A stretch of DNA of 64,000 nt, from contig NZ_CP077769.1 in the NCBI RefSeq assembly GCF_020386615.1, positions 4,030,001 to 4,094,000 of the forward strand. The letters run 5' to 3'. A model generated the notes under the pieces. The model was not told the DNA's origin. It ran no database searches and saw only the letters and a list, made by a program, of their open reading frames with translations. Position 1 is the first letter of the stretch; every line of letters starts with the position of its first letter. The position numbers and the translations under genes were made by a program. The stretch is from Chitinophaga pendula (GTDB taxonomy: Bacteria > Bacteroidota > Bacteroidia > Chitinophagales > Chitinophagaceae). Shown here piece after piece: positions 9,575 through 18,613 of this stretch.

Positions 9575-12500
9575 TCAGAAAAGTTTATAAGTGATACCCA
9601 GAGACACTTCGGTGCCTTTTTTGTATTGGCGATAGATATATGTATTGCCATGATATTTGCCGTTATTACCAGCATTAGTATATACCTGCTTATATTCGGG
9701 ATCCAGGATATTTTTCAGGAATCCGCGTACGAGCCAACGTTTACCGAGCGACTGGCTGAATGTCAGGTCCAGGGAGGGTGCCGGGCGGTCATAGAGATCA
9801 GGGGTACCATCCATTTGTACTTGTATAAGCCTCGCTCCTACTATATTGAAGCTCACCATAGCGCTGCTTCCGCTTTTCCTGTTCTCATAATCGATGTAAG
9901 CATTTACGGAATAAGGCGCCTGTTCAAACACTGGGCTGGTGGCGGGTGAACGGCGGTCTATTGTGCGAGCGGCATCGAGTCGTTCCGGATTTTTATTGAT
10001 GGTACTGGCGGCCATCATCACATTAGTCCCAAAATAAACATCCCTTATTGGTCGCCAGTAGCGACCCAGGCGATGACGAATCTCCAGTTCTACGCCATAT
10101 ACACGTCCTTCATTAGGATCATTCTGAAAAACAATCAGCGGGAATTCGGGTGCTGTAGAGAGATTACCCTGAGACTTGTAAAAGAACACGCGTTGCAATT
10201 GTTTCTCAATAGTTTTTCCGAATACGGATGCAGACAATACTTCTCCCGGTGCGGTAAACCACTCCCAACGGAAGTCCATACTTTTTGTAAGCTGGTTCTG
10301 CAAGTTGGGGTTGCCACCAATTACGGCAAACTGGAATGGGTCATATTCATAAATACTGATCAGCTCACGGATCTCCGGACGAGCGAGTGAGGTACTATAG
10401 GCCATCCTAAAGTTCATATCCTGTCGCCAGGTATAGATAAGGTTAAACGCGTAGAAGGGTTTATAGTCTGTGTAGTATCGGTTATCAGGTTGAAGGGTGC
10501 TATAGCGTAAGGAACCCGTAGATACGCCGGTCCGCGTTGACAGATCTCCCGGCACATGTACCTGGTTCGTGTCTACATGTGTTTTGATATCGGTGGACTC
10601 AAACCTCACCCCACCCACAAAGCGCAACGCGTCAGTAATCTTGGCATCCACCATGCCATAAAATGCGCGCGTTTCGTAGGAGCCGGTGTAATTGTTCGGA
10701 GATTTGCGGATCTGGTACAGGAATCCGCCTACTCTTGGCTTTCCTTCTTCATCGTAGGTACCCGGATCCTTTAGTCCTACATATTTTGACGACACCAGTT
10801 CATTGATGTTTCCATTTACCTGGTTCAGCAACAGCTGGCCACCACCGCCTACACTGGTACCTGGTAATCCAAGAATATGGGTTGTGAAATCCCGATCACG
10901 CCGAAGGAAGTTAACACCGAACTTTAACAACTGTTCTTTTCCGGTGATCTTAAAAGGCTGTGTGATGTCTACTTTGACATTGTAGTTCTTTTCTTTAAGG
11001 TAACGGAACTGGCGGCCATTAGGATCTGCGACCATAATGCTGGAATAATCATTTCCGACTCCATGTACCAGGCCGGCGACGAAGGCATATTCGTTTTTTC
11101 CCACAGACACCCCACCCGGATTGCCATATCGCACGCTATACAGGTTAGCCAGGTTAGTGGAACGGAAGTCGGGATCATTTTGTGTGCTCCTGGAGGAACT
11201 GATATTGTAGCTTACCCTTGGTGACCACCACATGGTAAGGAGTTTGTGGTCGCCCTGCAGATTGTAAGTATCAAAAGCACGGTAGGATAGTTTCAGCTGG
11301 TTGATGGTATTGTATACCGGTGCGGTAAGCCCCGTGTTCTGCCAGGCACCTTTGAGGTTACTCCCCACAGATTCAGCACCACGGCTGCCAACGAACTGAG
11401 CCTGGATGATATGGCGTTCGCTAAACCGGTAGGTGATACCGGCCAGCGCGCCATAGTTCAAGGTTTTTTTGCCGGTATTCTCAATATAGGATAAATAGCT
11501 GCCGAGGCGTGGATAGGCAGGTGTGATAAAGTTCGGGATAGTCAGCTGGTTGAATATCCTGTAATCCCCCGTCACTACTCCCTGAAAGAGGCTATAGTTA
11601 TTACGAACACCGTTGTGGATATCTTCTGTGCGAGTGTAATAATTTCCATTCAGTATTATTCCCAACTTGTGTGCATTACGTAATTTAAAAGTATTGCCGA
11701 ACGATATGTTATATACCTGATTGGGATCTGCCTTTTGATATGAAGTAGTAAGCACTGGTTCGAAGCGTTGCATGATATTGCTAATACGTTGTGCTTCTGC
11801 TGCCAACGCAGGATTTTGGCGGCTTTGTATGAACATCTCCTGTATCTGTACCAATCCGCCCGGGTATTGTTGTTTCAGCGCCTGAAAATCGGCAGACAGG
11901 TTATGTACTTTGACGCGTTGCCCCCAGAATCCCAGGCGGTTGTTGTAAAATCCATTGTATTTACCGTTGAGTCCGATAGTAGAATTGAAGCCTGCCTGTG
12001 TGGTAAATTCGAGTGTCAGTGAATCTGGAATAGAGCGTGTTTTCAATTCGACGATACCTGCGGAGGCATCCGCCGGTCTGTCTGGCGAAAGCGTTTTATA
12101 AATAGTCACGTTATCGAGTAAACCGGCCGGTATGATATCTAATGGTACAACGCTTCTGTCCGGATCTGCGGAGGAAAGTCTGGCGCCGTTCAGCTGGGCG
12201 ATCACACTACGATCCCCCAGCCCACGGATCGCGACGTATTTATCATCTGTGATGGTTACTCCTGTTACACGCTGTAACGCCTGTGTGGTGGTGATGCTGC
12301 CGCTTTTGGTCATCTGTGCGGCGGATATCGCGTCCTGGACGATGCCGGCATTCCTCCTTTCGTTGAGAGTGGCTACCTCGTTGTTTACTTTACGGCTAGC
12401 TGTCACCTGCACCTCGCCGAGTTGAGTCTGGCTTTCCCAAAGGCTGATGTTAATACCAGTGCTGCCACCGGTTACTTTTACTTCGCGGGACAGGTAACCA

Positions 12501-13003
12501 ATATACGACACCGTAAGGGTAACTGCACCCGCTGGAGTTTTGATAACGAATGATCCATCTGGTCCGGAAAGTACACCATTACCGGTACCTTTGATCTTGA
12601 TGGTCACTCCGGGCAGTGGTGTTCCCCCCTTTGCATCTGTTACTTTACCACGGATGATCGTTTCCCCCTGCCGGTTATCTTTTAGTACAACGAAGCCCTG
12701 GTTCATGCTATAATCCAGTCCGGCATTGCTTTTCATAGCATCTAACGCAGTCTGCAGATTGATATTCCCAGCAGGTAACTGTACCGTTTGTTGCAATTTA
12801 CCGGCGATAGCATCGCTATAGGAAATGCGAACATGAGTTTCCTTTTCCAGTAAGCTGATAAGATCGGCGACCTTTAGCCGTGTACGGCCAGGATTGAATG
12901 TTCTACTCTGCTGCGCGTAACCTATAACGGGGTACACGAATACTGCCAGGATAACAGTGTACAATATTTTTTTTCTCACATGACGGTGTAACCGTTTCTT
13001 CAT
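9575..13003 (-). CDS. TonB-dependent receptor with STN domain
   Basis: An 1142-residue outer-membrane receptor. I choose the ATG at 13001-13003 (MKKRLHRHVRKK) over an upstream in-frame ATG because the signal peptide begins there. Visible parts in order: signal peptide to about residue 31 (ending GYAQQ), STN/secretin-like domain at about 45-105 used to talk to a FecR anti-sigma factor, carboxypeptidase-regulatory-like domain at about 115-195, plug with ITTTQALQRVTGVTI and VAIRGLGDRS, and a beta-barrel ending in the typical aromatic terminus LGITYKLF. The gene follows FecR by 106 bases. Together with the upstream sigma factor it forms a trans-envelope signalling cassette. Substrate is unknown. 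Confidence 0.92.
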   Translation of the reverse strand: MKKRLHRHVRKKILYTVILAVFVYPVIGYAQQSRTFNPGRTRLKVADLISLLEKETHVRISYSDAIAGKLQQTVQLPAGNINLQTALDAMKSNAGLDYSMNQGFVVLKDNRQGETIIRGKVTDAKGGTPLPGVTIKIKGTGNGVLSGPDGSFVIKTPAGAVTLTVSYIGYLSREVKVTGGSTGINISLWESQTQLGEVQVTASRKVNNEVATLNERRNAGIVQDAISAAQMTKSGSITTTQALQRVTGVTITDDKYVAIRGLGDRSVIAQLNGARLSSADPDRSVVPLDIIPAGLLDNVTIYKTLSPDRPADASAGIVELKTRSIPDSLTLEFTTQAGFNSTIGLNGKYNGFYNNRLGFWGQRVKVHNLSADFQALKQQYPGGLVQIQEMFIQSRQNPALAAEAQRISNIMQRFEPVLTTSYQKADPNQVYNISFGNTFKLRNAHKLGIILNGNYYTRTEDIHNGVRNNYSLFQGVVTGDYRIFNQLTIPNFITPAYPRLGSYLSYIENTGKKTLNYGALAGITYRFSERHIIQAQFVGSRGAESVGSNLKGAWQNTGLTAPVYNTINQLKLSYRAFDTYNLQGDHKLLTMWWSPRVSYNISSSRSTQNDPDFRSTNLANLYSVRYGNPGGVSVGKNEYAFVAGLVHGVGNDYSSIMVADPNGRQFRYLKEKNYNVKVDITQPFKITGKEQLLKFGVNFLRRDRDFTTHILGLPGTSVGGGGQLLLNQVNGNINELVSSKYVGLKDPGTYDEEGKPRVGGFLYQIRKSPNNYTGSYETRAFYGMVDAKITDALRFVGGVRFESTDIKTHVDTNQVHVPGDLSTRTGVSTGSLRYSTLQPDNRYYTDYKPFYAFNLIYTWRQDMNFRMAYSTSLARPEIRELISIYEYDPFQFAVIGGNPNLQNQLTKSMDFRWEWFTAPGEVLSASVFGKTIEKQLQRVFFYKSQGNLSTAPEFPLIVFQNDPNEGRVYGVELEIRHRLGRYWRPIRDVYFGTNVMMAASTINKNPERLDAARTIDRRSPATSPVFEQAPYSVNAYIDYENRKSGSSAMVSFNIVGARLIQVQMDGTPDLYDRPAPSLDLTFSQSLGKRWLVRGFLKNILDPEYKQVYTNAGNNGKYHGNTYIYRQYKKGTEVSLGITYKLF

Positions 13004-13109
13004 AAATTTTGATTTTCGATGGCATAGCAATTCCCCTTCAACAGTATTTCCGTGTTTCGCGGATATACTGCCGATCATAGTATGCACCCGTTCACATACG
13101 GGCCGCCGG

Positions 13110-14057
13110 TTAGTATATGATAATGTATTCCCCTTCTTTCTGGTAACTGCACCCCACCGTCTGGGTTAGTATCTGCATGGCTGTTTCCATAGACTGCCCG
13201 CTAAGGTTGATCGTTACTTTTCTTCCTACGAGTTGTTGCTGGCGGATGACAATCTTTATATTGAACCAATCGCTGATCATTTTACATACTTCGGATAAGG
13301 GTACCTGATGAAAGGATAATGTACCACTTGTCCAGTTGAAACTTTCTATACCGGAAATTTTTTCGCTTCGCAAGTCGGCTTTTACGGTATCATATATCAG
13401 TCGTCCCCCTGCTTCTACATCCGACAGGTGACGACTACCATATTGGACACGTACTTTACCCGTTCGTACTGCCACTACCGCATTAGGACCTTGCTGTTGT
13501 ACTTCGAAAGAAGTACCTAATACGGTGGTACTCAGTTGTCCCGTCTCCACCCGGAATGCCTTCGTGGAGTTGCCCTCTACTTCAAAGAAAGCACGCCCGG
13601 TTACTCTTACGAGACGCTGTTTTTCGTCGTAATCTGCTGGTATCTGTACGGCAGACCCCGGGAACAGGTATACGATGGAACCATCGATCAACCTTACTTT
13701 CTTCATCACACCGGGTGGTGTCTCTACACGCCGGTCGGCCATTTGGATCATATTGGCCTGACGGCGGGAATGCTGCACGAGCATAAAGAGCGCTACGCCA
13801 GCTACTACCGCCACCAATATAGCGGCACAACGCAGTAAAAGGTATGTAATACGAAGACGGCGGGGAGCAACCGTACCTGTTTCATGGCCAACGAAAGCCC
13901 ACATATCTCCTTTGATACGGCGGCGGTCGGTATCGTTAAGCATAATTTCTTCATTACGCTGCAACATCACCCATTTCTGTATGAATGCGATTTCTTCCGG
14001 ACTGGCATTTCCTTCCAGGTAGCGGTCGATTATGTTACTGAAGTCCTGAATATTCAT
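13110..14057 (-). CDS. FecR-family anti-sigma factor
   Basis: A 315-residue inner-membrane regulator. The cytoplasmic N-terminus (about 1-65) resembles FecR sigma-binding regions. A single membrane segment lies at about 68-95 (YLLLRCAAILVAVVAGVAL). The periplasmic FecR domain follows (GSIVYLFPGSAVQIP, LVRVTGRAFFEVEGNS, FRVETGQLSTTVLGTSFEV). The C-terminal STN-like DUF4974 domain is at about 240-315. It holds the upstream ECF sigma factor inactive until the partner receptor binds substrate, by analogy with the Fec system. It lies 84 bases after the sigma gene. Confidence 0.92.
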   Translation of the reverse strand: MNIQDFSNIIDRYLEGNASPEEIAFIQKWVMLQRNEEIMLNDTDRRRIKGDMWAFVGHETGTVAPRRLRITYLLLRCAAILVAVVAGVALFMLVQHSRRQANMIQMADRRVETPPGVMKKVRLIDGSIVYLFPGSAVQIPADYDEKQRLVRVTGRAFFEVEGNSTKAFRVETGQLSTTVLGTSFEVQQQGPNAVVAVRTGKVRVQYGSRHLSDVEAGGRLIYDTVKADLRSEKISGIESFNWTSGTLSFHQVPLSEVCKMISDWFNIKIVIRQQQLVGRKVTINLSGQSMETAMQILTQTVGCSYQKEGEYIIIY

Positions 14058-14141
14058 AGTCCTTTCTTGCTGCCTATATGAGTAGCTATTGGAAGGTTTA
14101 ACCAGTCTATCTGTGTTACGAAATTGTTAAGCGTCTTAAAG

Positions 14142-14720
14142 TCAGACCAAATCGGCTAAGAGGATAAGTAATAATGCTTCTTTCAGCCCGAAGCGCAACT
14201 TTTTCAAGGCGGCGTTGAGGTGGTTTCGTACGGTTTGTTCAGACAGTTCCAACCTGGAAGCGATCTCCCTGACGCCAAGTTGTTCCTCATGACTAAGCCG
14301 GTATACTTGCTGCATACGATCTGGCAAGTCATTCACAAGGCCATCGATATGGTTAAAAATGATCTCTTTTTGCATGGGGGTTAACAATTGCTCCAGTTCT
14401 GGTTGTAATAGTGTTTCCATTTCCTGTTGACGGCTACGGTCCTTAATACTACGGGATATCCCTTTTAGCATTTCATTGCGGAGCATGGTATAGAGATAAG
14501 GTTCTGCAGCGTTGTTTACCATCATTTGTTCCCGTCGGAGCCAGATGTTCACAAATACGTTCTGCACCACGTCTTTGGCGTCGTCTTCATTTCTAAGGCG
14601 GCGATAAACGAAAAGATAAAAAGGCTCCCAAAAGCGGCCATACAGCTCGCTGAAGGCGGCGGCGTTCCCGGAACGAACATTGAGCAGGAGCGCATCACTG
14701 TCTAATTGCGAATACTTCAT
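14142..14720 (-). CDS. RNA polymerase ECF sigma-70 factor
   Basis: A 192-residue ECF sigma factor. Region 2 is at about 10-75 (AFSELYGRFWEPFYLFVYRR, DAKDVVQNVFVNIW). Region 4 is at about 125-180 (LPDRMQQVYRLSHEEQ, VREIASRLELSEQTVRNHL). The C-terminus ends in a short hydrophobic tail (LLLILLADLV), a feature often seen in Bacteroidota FecR-linked sigma factors. It heads the operon that runs to the start of the window and is expected to activate its own operon when released by the adjacent FecR. Confidence 0.93.
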   Translation of the reverse strand: MKYSQLDSDALLLNVRSGNAAAFSELYGRFWEPFYLFVYRRLRNEDDAKDVVQNVFVNIWLRREQMMVNNAAEPYLYTMLRNEMLKGISRSIKDRSRQQEMETLLQPELEQLLTPMQKEIIFNHIDGLVNDLPDRMQQVYRLSHEEQLGVREIASRLELSEQTVRNHLNAALKKLRFGLKEALLLILLADLV

Positions 14721-14807
14721 CCGGATCTAAGGGCAAGAGTTGACCTGCAAGTTAGCCAACAAGCACAGAAGCGGGATTTAACTTTACGTTAAGAAGTACC
14801 GAGAGGT

Positions 14808-14827
14808 ACTACCGGAAAACCAGTAGT
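14808..14827 (-). terminator. Stem-loop after the antiporter gene (possible terminator)
   Basis: An 8-base-pair stem with one wobble pair: ACTACCGG (14808-14815), loop AAAA, CCAGTAGT (14820-14827). It lies 20 bases past the antiporter stop on the minus strand. There is no long T-run, so termination is uncertain. A second small hairpin, AGTACC-GAGA-GGTACT at 14795-14810, overlaps it and could be an alternative fold. Confidence 0.35.
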
Positions 14828-14846
14828 TTTCTTCGATCGGCCTTTA

Positions 14847-16427
14847 TTATAACAACCTAATACGTTCTTCTTCCAGGTCAATCTGGAAGATCTGCCGGCG
14901 AATAATTTCATCATGTAGCTCCGGATCCTGACTCATTGTTGTGAGAAAACTTCTTTGCCTTTCGAGTAATTCCAGATAATTTTGTTTTGACTCTTTACTC
15001 ATTCTCAGGTTATCGGGCTGTTTTATTTTATGTTCCCATTGTTCGATCATTCGCTGAAGGTGTGGGTCTTTGAGCAAGCCCATTTCCTGTTGCTCTTTCA
15101 AAATCCGTACGGTCTCTCTTACTAGGCTGTCTTTTACCTTTATTTTCATTTCTTCCTCCGGCAGTTCGCTGGAAAATTCTGTAATTCTTGATCTTCTGAT
15201 GATATAGGGAAGTGTGAGGCCCTGGATCAGCAGCGTGAGCAGGATAACGACAAATGTTATAAACAGTATCAGGTTTCTGTATGGGAAGGGGACGCCTGAT
15301 TGGAGAGTTACCGGGATCGCTAATGCTGCAGCCAGCGACACTACGCCTCTCATTCCCGTCCAGCCTAATAGTATGGGCATTCGCCACATTCTGCGTGGGC
15401 TGCCTGCATTAGGTGCTACTCCCGGCCTGAATATGAGTGTAGCTATCAGTGCAGCATAGGAACTGATGATCCTGGCGACAATCAAAATGGCAGTTACCAG
15501 CGCCCCATATCCAATCGCTTCACGTAATGGTATGCCGTCGGCACGGAGACCAGCCACTACTTCCGGCAATTCCAAGCCAATCAACATGAAGACGACGCCA
15601 TTTAATATAAAGATCAGGGCTTCCCAGAAGCTGGAACCTTTAACCCGGCTGGAGCTGGATAGATATTGAAAGCGCCTGTTGGCCAGGAATAGGCCTCCGA
15701 CCACTACCGCCAATACGCCGGAACTATGCATTTCTTCTGCTATCCAATAAAGGAAGTAGGGTTCAATCAATGAAAACACTATATCCGAAGGAGCGTCAGT
15801 AGGTAATAATTTGTGTGCCTGCATAAAGAGCCACCCAAAAATTAATCCTATACCAATGCCGCCCATGACCATCCATGAAAACTGTAGGGCTGCGTCCTGG
15901 AAGATGAATTGTCCAGTGCCGATAGTCACCAATGCAAATCTGAAAATGATGAGAGAGGACGCGTCATTGAGTAAACTTTCTCCTTCGAGTATCGAAGCGG
16001 TAGATCTGGGCACTTTCACGAACTTCATAATTGCACCGGTACTCACGGCATCGGGTGGAGATACAATACCACCCAACAAAAATCCTAATGCCAATGTAAA
16101 TCCCGGGATAAAGTAGTTAGTCAGCAAGGCGACTGTCAGTGCAGAAAAAAGCACAACAAGAAATGCAAAACTGCCAATGATGCGCCACCATTTTTTCATT
16201 TCTTTAAAGGAAATGCCCCAGGCGGCGTCAAATAAAAGCGGTGGCAAAAAGATGAAAAAGATCATATTCGGATCAACCTGTACACTGGGCAGACCTGGCA
16301 CAAAACTGATCAGGAGACCTGCTACGACCAGTAATACCGGATAAGCCACCCGTAACCTGGTAGCTAACATTTCGATAAGTACGATGATGCCGATAAGTGC
16401 CAATAAAAAAGGTAGATGTTGATGCAT
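14847..16427 (-). CDS. Na+/H+ antiporter, CPA1 (NhaP/NHE) family
   Basis: A 526-residue inner-membrane antiporter exchanging cytoplasmic Na+ for protons. About 12 hydrophobic segments fill residues 5-410. CPA1 hallmarks are visible: FLPPLLFDAAW, GGIVSPPDAVSTGAI, the ion-binding ND pair in GESLLNDASSL, and GWTGMRGVVSLAAALA. A charged cytoplasmic tail of roughly 110 residues follows, as is usual in this family. I start at the ATG at 16425-16427 (MHQHLPFLL), because the 20 residues upstream of it are not signal-like. It is a stand-alone gene involved in pH and salt homeostasis. Confidence 0.9.
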   Translation of the reverse strand: MHQHLPFLLALIGIIVLIEMLATRLRVAYPVLLVVAGLLISFVPGLPSVQVDPNMIFFIFLPPLLFDAAWGISFKEMKKWWRIIGSFAFLVVLFSALTVALLTNYFIPGFTLALGFLLGGIVSPPDAVSTGAIMKFVKVPRSTASILEGESLLNDASSLIIFRFALVTIGTGQFIFQDAALQFSWMVMGGIGIGLIFGWLFMQAHKLLPTDAPSDIVFSLIEPYFLYWIAEEMHSSGVLAVVVGGLFLANRRFQYLSSSSRVKGSSFWEALIFILNGVVFMLIGLELPEVVAGLRADGIPLREAIGYGALVTAILIVARIISSYAALIATLIFRPGVAPNAGSPRRMWRMPILLGWTGMRGVVSLAAALAIPVTLQSGVPFPYRNLILFITFVVILLTLLIQGLTLPYIIRRSRITEFSSELPEEEMKIKVKDSLVRETVRILKEQQEMGLLKDPHLQRMIEQWEHKIKQPDNLRMSKESKQNYLELLERQRSFLTTMSQDPELHDEIIRRQIFQIDLEEERIRLL

Positions 16428-16833
16428 ATGCCAATAAAATACATCAAAAAAATGACACTGCAAATCTGCGGCAGCCTTATTGGGCAAACGATTGTGGATA
16501 TCGGATAAGATATAATTTCCGTGACTTTATTATGTACGTTACGTTTATAACTATCCTATCTGGCCGTATCCTGCCTATTTATATAAAAAGTTTTAATACC
16601 CAACCTGCTTTTCCTTCACTCCAAAAATCCATCATTATGAAAAAGATTAAACATTTTTCAACTGGTACAATGAGACACCTTAGAAAGCATTCACGATGGA
16701 GGCGAAATGCCGCATACAGCAAGATCAGGGCGAGTAGCACCGCCCTTCGCTGCGTTACTATTTCAGCGATCTGTTTTAATTTGATATGGCATCTATTTCG
16801 AAAACTATATATTAAACATTAAAGACTGTCATT
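16428..16833. other. Intergenic region upstream of the antiporter and GG peptide
   Basis: About 400 bases between the divergently oriented antiporter and the small peptide gene. It must hold both promoters. A short ORF (16637-16822) is listed separately as a weak candidate. I see no convincing -33/-7 pair or terminator. Confidence 0.4.
16637..16822 (+). CDS. Possible small basic peptide, unrecognised
   Basis: A 61-codon ORF starting MKKIKHFSTG and very rich in Arg, Lys and His, with a hydrophobic patch SAICFNLIWHLF near its end. Its start context (CATTATGAAA) is the same as that of the cysteine-rich peptide gene 11 bases downstream, the only real argument that it is translated. No family is recognised and codon use is unremarkable. 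It could equally be untranslated leader of the downstream peptide gene. Confidence 0.25.
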   Translation: MKKIKHFSTGTMRHLRKHSRWRRNAAYSKIRASSTALRCVTISAICFNLIWHLFRKLYIKH

Positions 16834-17013
16834 ATGAAATCTACCCATTCATTCCCACTCATTTCCCGATCTGACATGAAAAAAGTGAAAGGCGGCGGTG
16901 TTGCTGTGGTTGCAGTTTGTCCTGTTGTCAAGTGTATAGACCCCGATCGTTGTCCCGGCACGACCAGCAGTGCATGTGTATGTAATGCCAGAGGAGCCTG
17001 TGTAAATAGGTAA
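16834..17013 (+). CDS. Cys-rich peptide with GG leader (peptide A)
   Basis: A 59-residue peptide. The leader occupies residues 1-22 and contains LISRS at 9-13 and KGGG at 19-22. The remaining 37 residues hold six cysteines (29, 34, 40, 48, 50, 56) with CxC at 48-50. This matches the general plan of Bacteroidota GG-leader natural-product precursors, which are cleaved after GG by peptidase-containing ABC exporters. No modification enzyme or exporter gene lies nearby, so maturation would need genes elsewhere. A second gene at 19576-19746 shares the leader with identical spacing. Secretion and disulfide pairing are inferred. It converges on the EamA gene with 18 bases between stops. Confidence 0.7.
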   Translation: MKSTHSFPLISRSDMKKVKGGGVAVVAVCPVVKCIDPDRCPGTTSSACVCNARGACVNR

Positions 17014-17031
17014 TGTAAAATTATGCTCATC

Positions 17032-17913
17032 TTACCTTTCCAGTACGCCAGACGGCTGACGTTTGAATTTGATCTCGGACACCAGCGTTCCTATAAGGAT
17101 CAATATACCACCGATTAACAAGCGCCAGGAAAGGCCCTCTCCCAGTAGTAATATAGCTGCTACAGCAGCAAAAACAGGTTCGAACAAATAAATGATCGCT
17201 ACCTTTTCTGCGCTGATGTATTGTTGGGCGATATTTGAAATAGTGTACATATACGCTGTTGAAAATAGCGCGCAATAGATTATACCAGTCCAGAAACCGC
17301 GCCCCTGTGGAAACCAAGTAGCAGCAGGATCAACACCGGCTACACAAAGCATCACCAAGGTGCAAGCCAGGAACATAGGGACAATTGTCGGGACGATATT
17401 ACCTTCCGCGGATAATTGTTCCACCCTGATCAAATAGGCTGCAAAGCCGAAAGTTCCGATAATCGTATATAGGTCTCCTATACTAACCGAAAGATTATCT
17501 TTAATGGATATAACGGCTAGCCCCAGCAGCGCGATGATAGCCGCGAGCCAGATCCTCCCGTCAATCCTGCTTCTGTAAACAAGCAGTTTTATGATAGGAA
17601 TTACAACAACACTGGTACCGGCGACAAAGGCGCATTGAGAAGCAGTGGAATGTTTGAGACCCAGCGTCTGGAAGTTGATACCGATTAATAGTGGTATGGC
17701 CAGAGATATGCTATCGAAAATATGTTTTTTTGTTATTTTATTTAGCTGCCGGTGTAAGACTAGTGCCAATACGACGGTTGCTAACAGGAAGCGGTATAGT
17801 AAAAATGTCGATTGGGAAACGCCCTCTACTGCCATTTTGGTAACGGGAAATGATATTCCCCAAAAAGCAGTCCCTAGTACAAGTAAGAAAATAAGGAGGT
17901 ATTTCTTGTTCAT
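17032..17913 (-). CDS. EamA-family (DMT) transporter
   Basis: A 293-residue inner-membrane protein with about ten hydrophobic segments in two EamA repeats (about 5-140 and 150-285). Typical motifs are FWGISFPVTKMAVEG in the first repeat and YLFEPVFAAVAAILLLGE in the second. I start at the ATG at 17911-17913, which has GGAAG nine bases upstream; the longer form would add a charged nine-residue extension. Family members export amino acids, nucleotides or other metabolites, but substrate cannot be read from sequence. It lies 69 bases after the GNAT gene in the same direction and may be co-regulated by the divergent LysR gene. Confidence 0.88.
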   Translation of the reverse strand: MNKKYLLIFLLVLGTAFWGISFPVTKMAVEGVSQSTFLLYRFLLATVVLALVLHRQLNKITKKHIFDSISLAIPLLIGINFQTLGLKHSTASQCAFVAGTSVVVIPIIKLLVYRSRIDGRIWLAAIIALLGLAVISIKDNLSVSIGDLYTIIGTFGFAAYLIRVEQLSAEGNIVPTIVPMFLACTLVMLCVAGVDPAATWFPQGRGFWTGIIYCALFSTAYMYTISNIAQQYISAEKVAIIYLFEPVFAAVAAILLLGEGLSWRLLIGGILILIGTLVSEIKFKRQPSGVLER

Positions 17914-17982
17914 CTTTTTCTTCCATCTATTTATTAGCACTGCCGATATCCAATGATCATTGGAGAGGCAGCGATTTAAGTA

Positions 17983-18504
17983 TTATTTCAATGTCTTTTT
18001 TACGAGGATATCGATCTGATCATCCCCACCTAATCTGAAAATATGCTGTCCGAACGGTGAAAATCCATTCTTCTCATAAAAGCGAAGTGCTCTTGCATTC
18101 TTTTCCCAGACGCCCAGCCAGACAAAATCCATATCCTTTTCGCGGGCAATCCGGAAGGCCTGTTCATAGAGTAATTGCCCTATGTTCTTCCCATGATATT
18201 CTTTCCGAACGTAGATACGTTCGATTTCCAGCGCCCTGTCACCCAGCACTTCTGTTTGAGCCGCTCCTGTGTTGATTTTCACATAACCGATCACCTGCTC
18301 CCCCGATCTCGCAAAATAAAATGCAGATCCGGCATCACCAAGCTCGGCCATTAACTTCTCCTGCGAAAAACTCTCTTCTAAGTATTGTGCCATATCCCTT
18401 TCGGCATTATGGGAAGCGAAGGTATCGACAAAGGTTTGTATACTAATCCTTTGCAGTTCTTCTATTTCTGTCACTCCTACACTGGTAATGTGGATATCTT
18501 CCAT
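17983..18504 (-). CDS. GNAT-family N-acetyltransferase
   Basis: A 173-residue acetyl-CoA-dependent acyltransferase. The acetyl-CoA-binding motif A is ERIYVRKEYHGKNIGQLLYE (about 114-133). The downstream motif B region is WEKNARALRFYEKNGF (about 137-155). The acceptor is unknown; small polyamines, amino acids or antibiotics are common in the family. It is divergent from the LysR gene with 109 bases between starts, a layout typical of a LysR target. It is followed by the EamA exporter, so the two may acetylate and export related compounds. Confidence 0.88.
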   Translation of the reverse strand: MEDIHITSVGVTEIEELQRISIQTFVDTFASHNAERDMAQYLEESFSQEKLMAELGDAGSAFYFARSGEQVIGYVKINTGAAQTEVLGDRALEIERIYVRKEYHGKNIGQLLYEQAFRIAREKDMDFVWLGVWEKNARALRFYEKNGFSPFGQHIFRLGGDDQIDILVKKTLK

Positions 18505-18583
18505 GTATATGCGTGGTTTTATTTACCTGTATTAGGCAAATCTACCACTACTTTGATGCATTAAAAATGCTAAATTTGAATAA

Positions 18584-18606
18584 ATTGATGCAAAAATCGC
18601 ATCAAT
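18584..18606. promoter_or_regulatory. Inverted repeat, candidate LysR operator
   Basis: A perfect 8-base inverted repeat, ATTGATGC-N7-GCATCAAT, ending 7 bases before the lysR start. A further half-site TTTGATGCA lies at 18552-18560. The position between divergent genes and the T-N-A interrupted dyad shape fit LysR-type operators. Autoregulation and control of the GNAT/EamA pair are inferred. Confidence 0.55.
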
Positions 18607-18613
18607 AACAGAT

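Noticed and set aside
14742..14846. Attachment site or integrated element between the sigma and antiporter genes
   Set aside because: Only small hairpins are present. No tRNA, integrase or flanking direct repeats were found.
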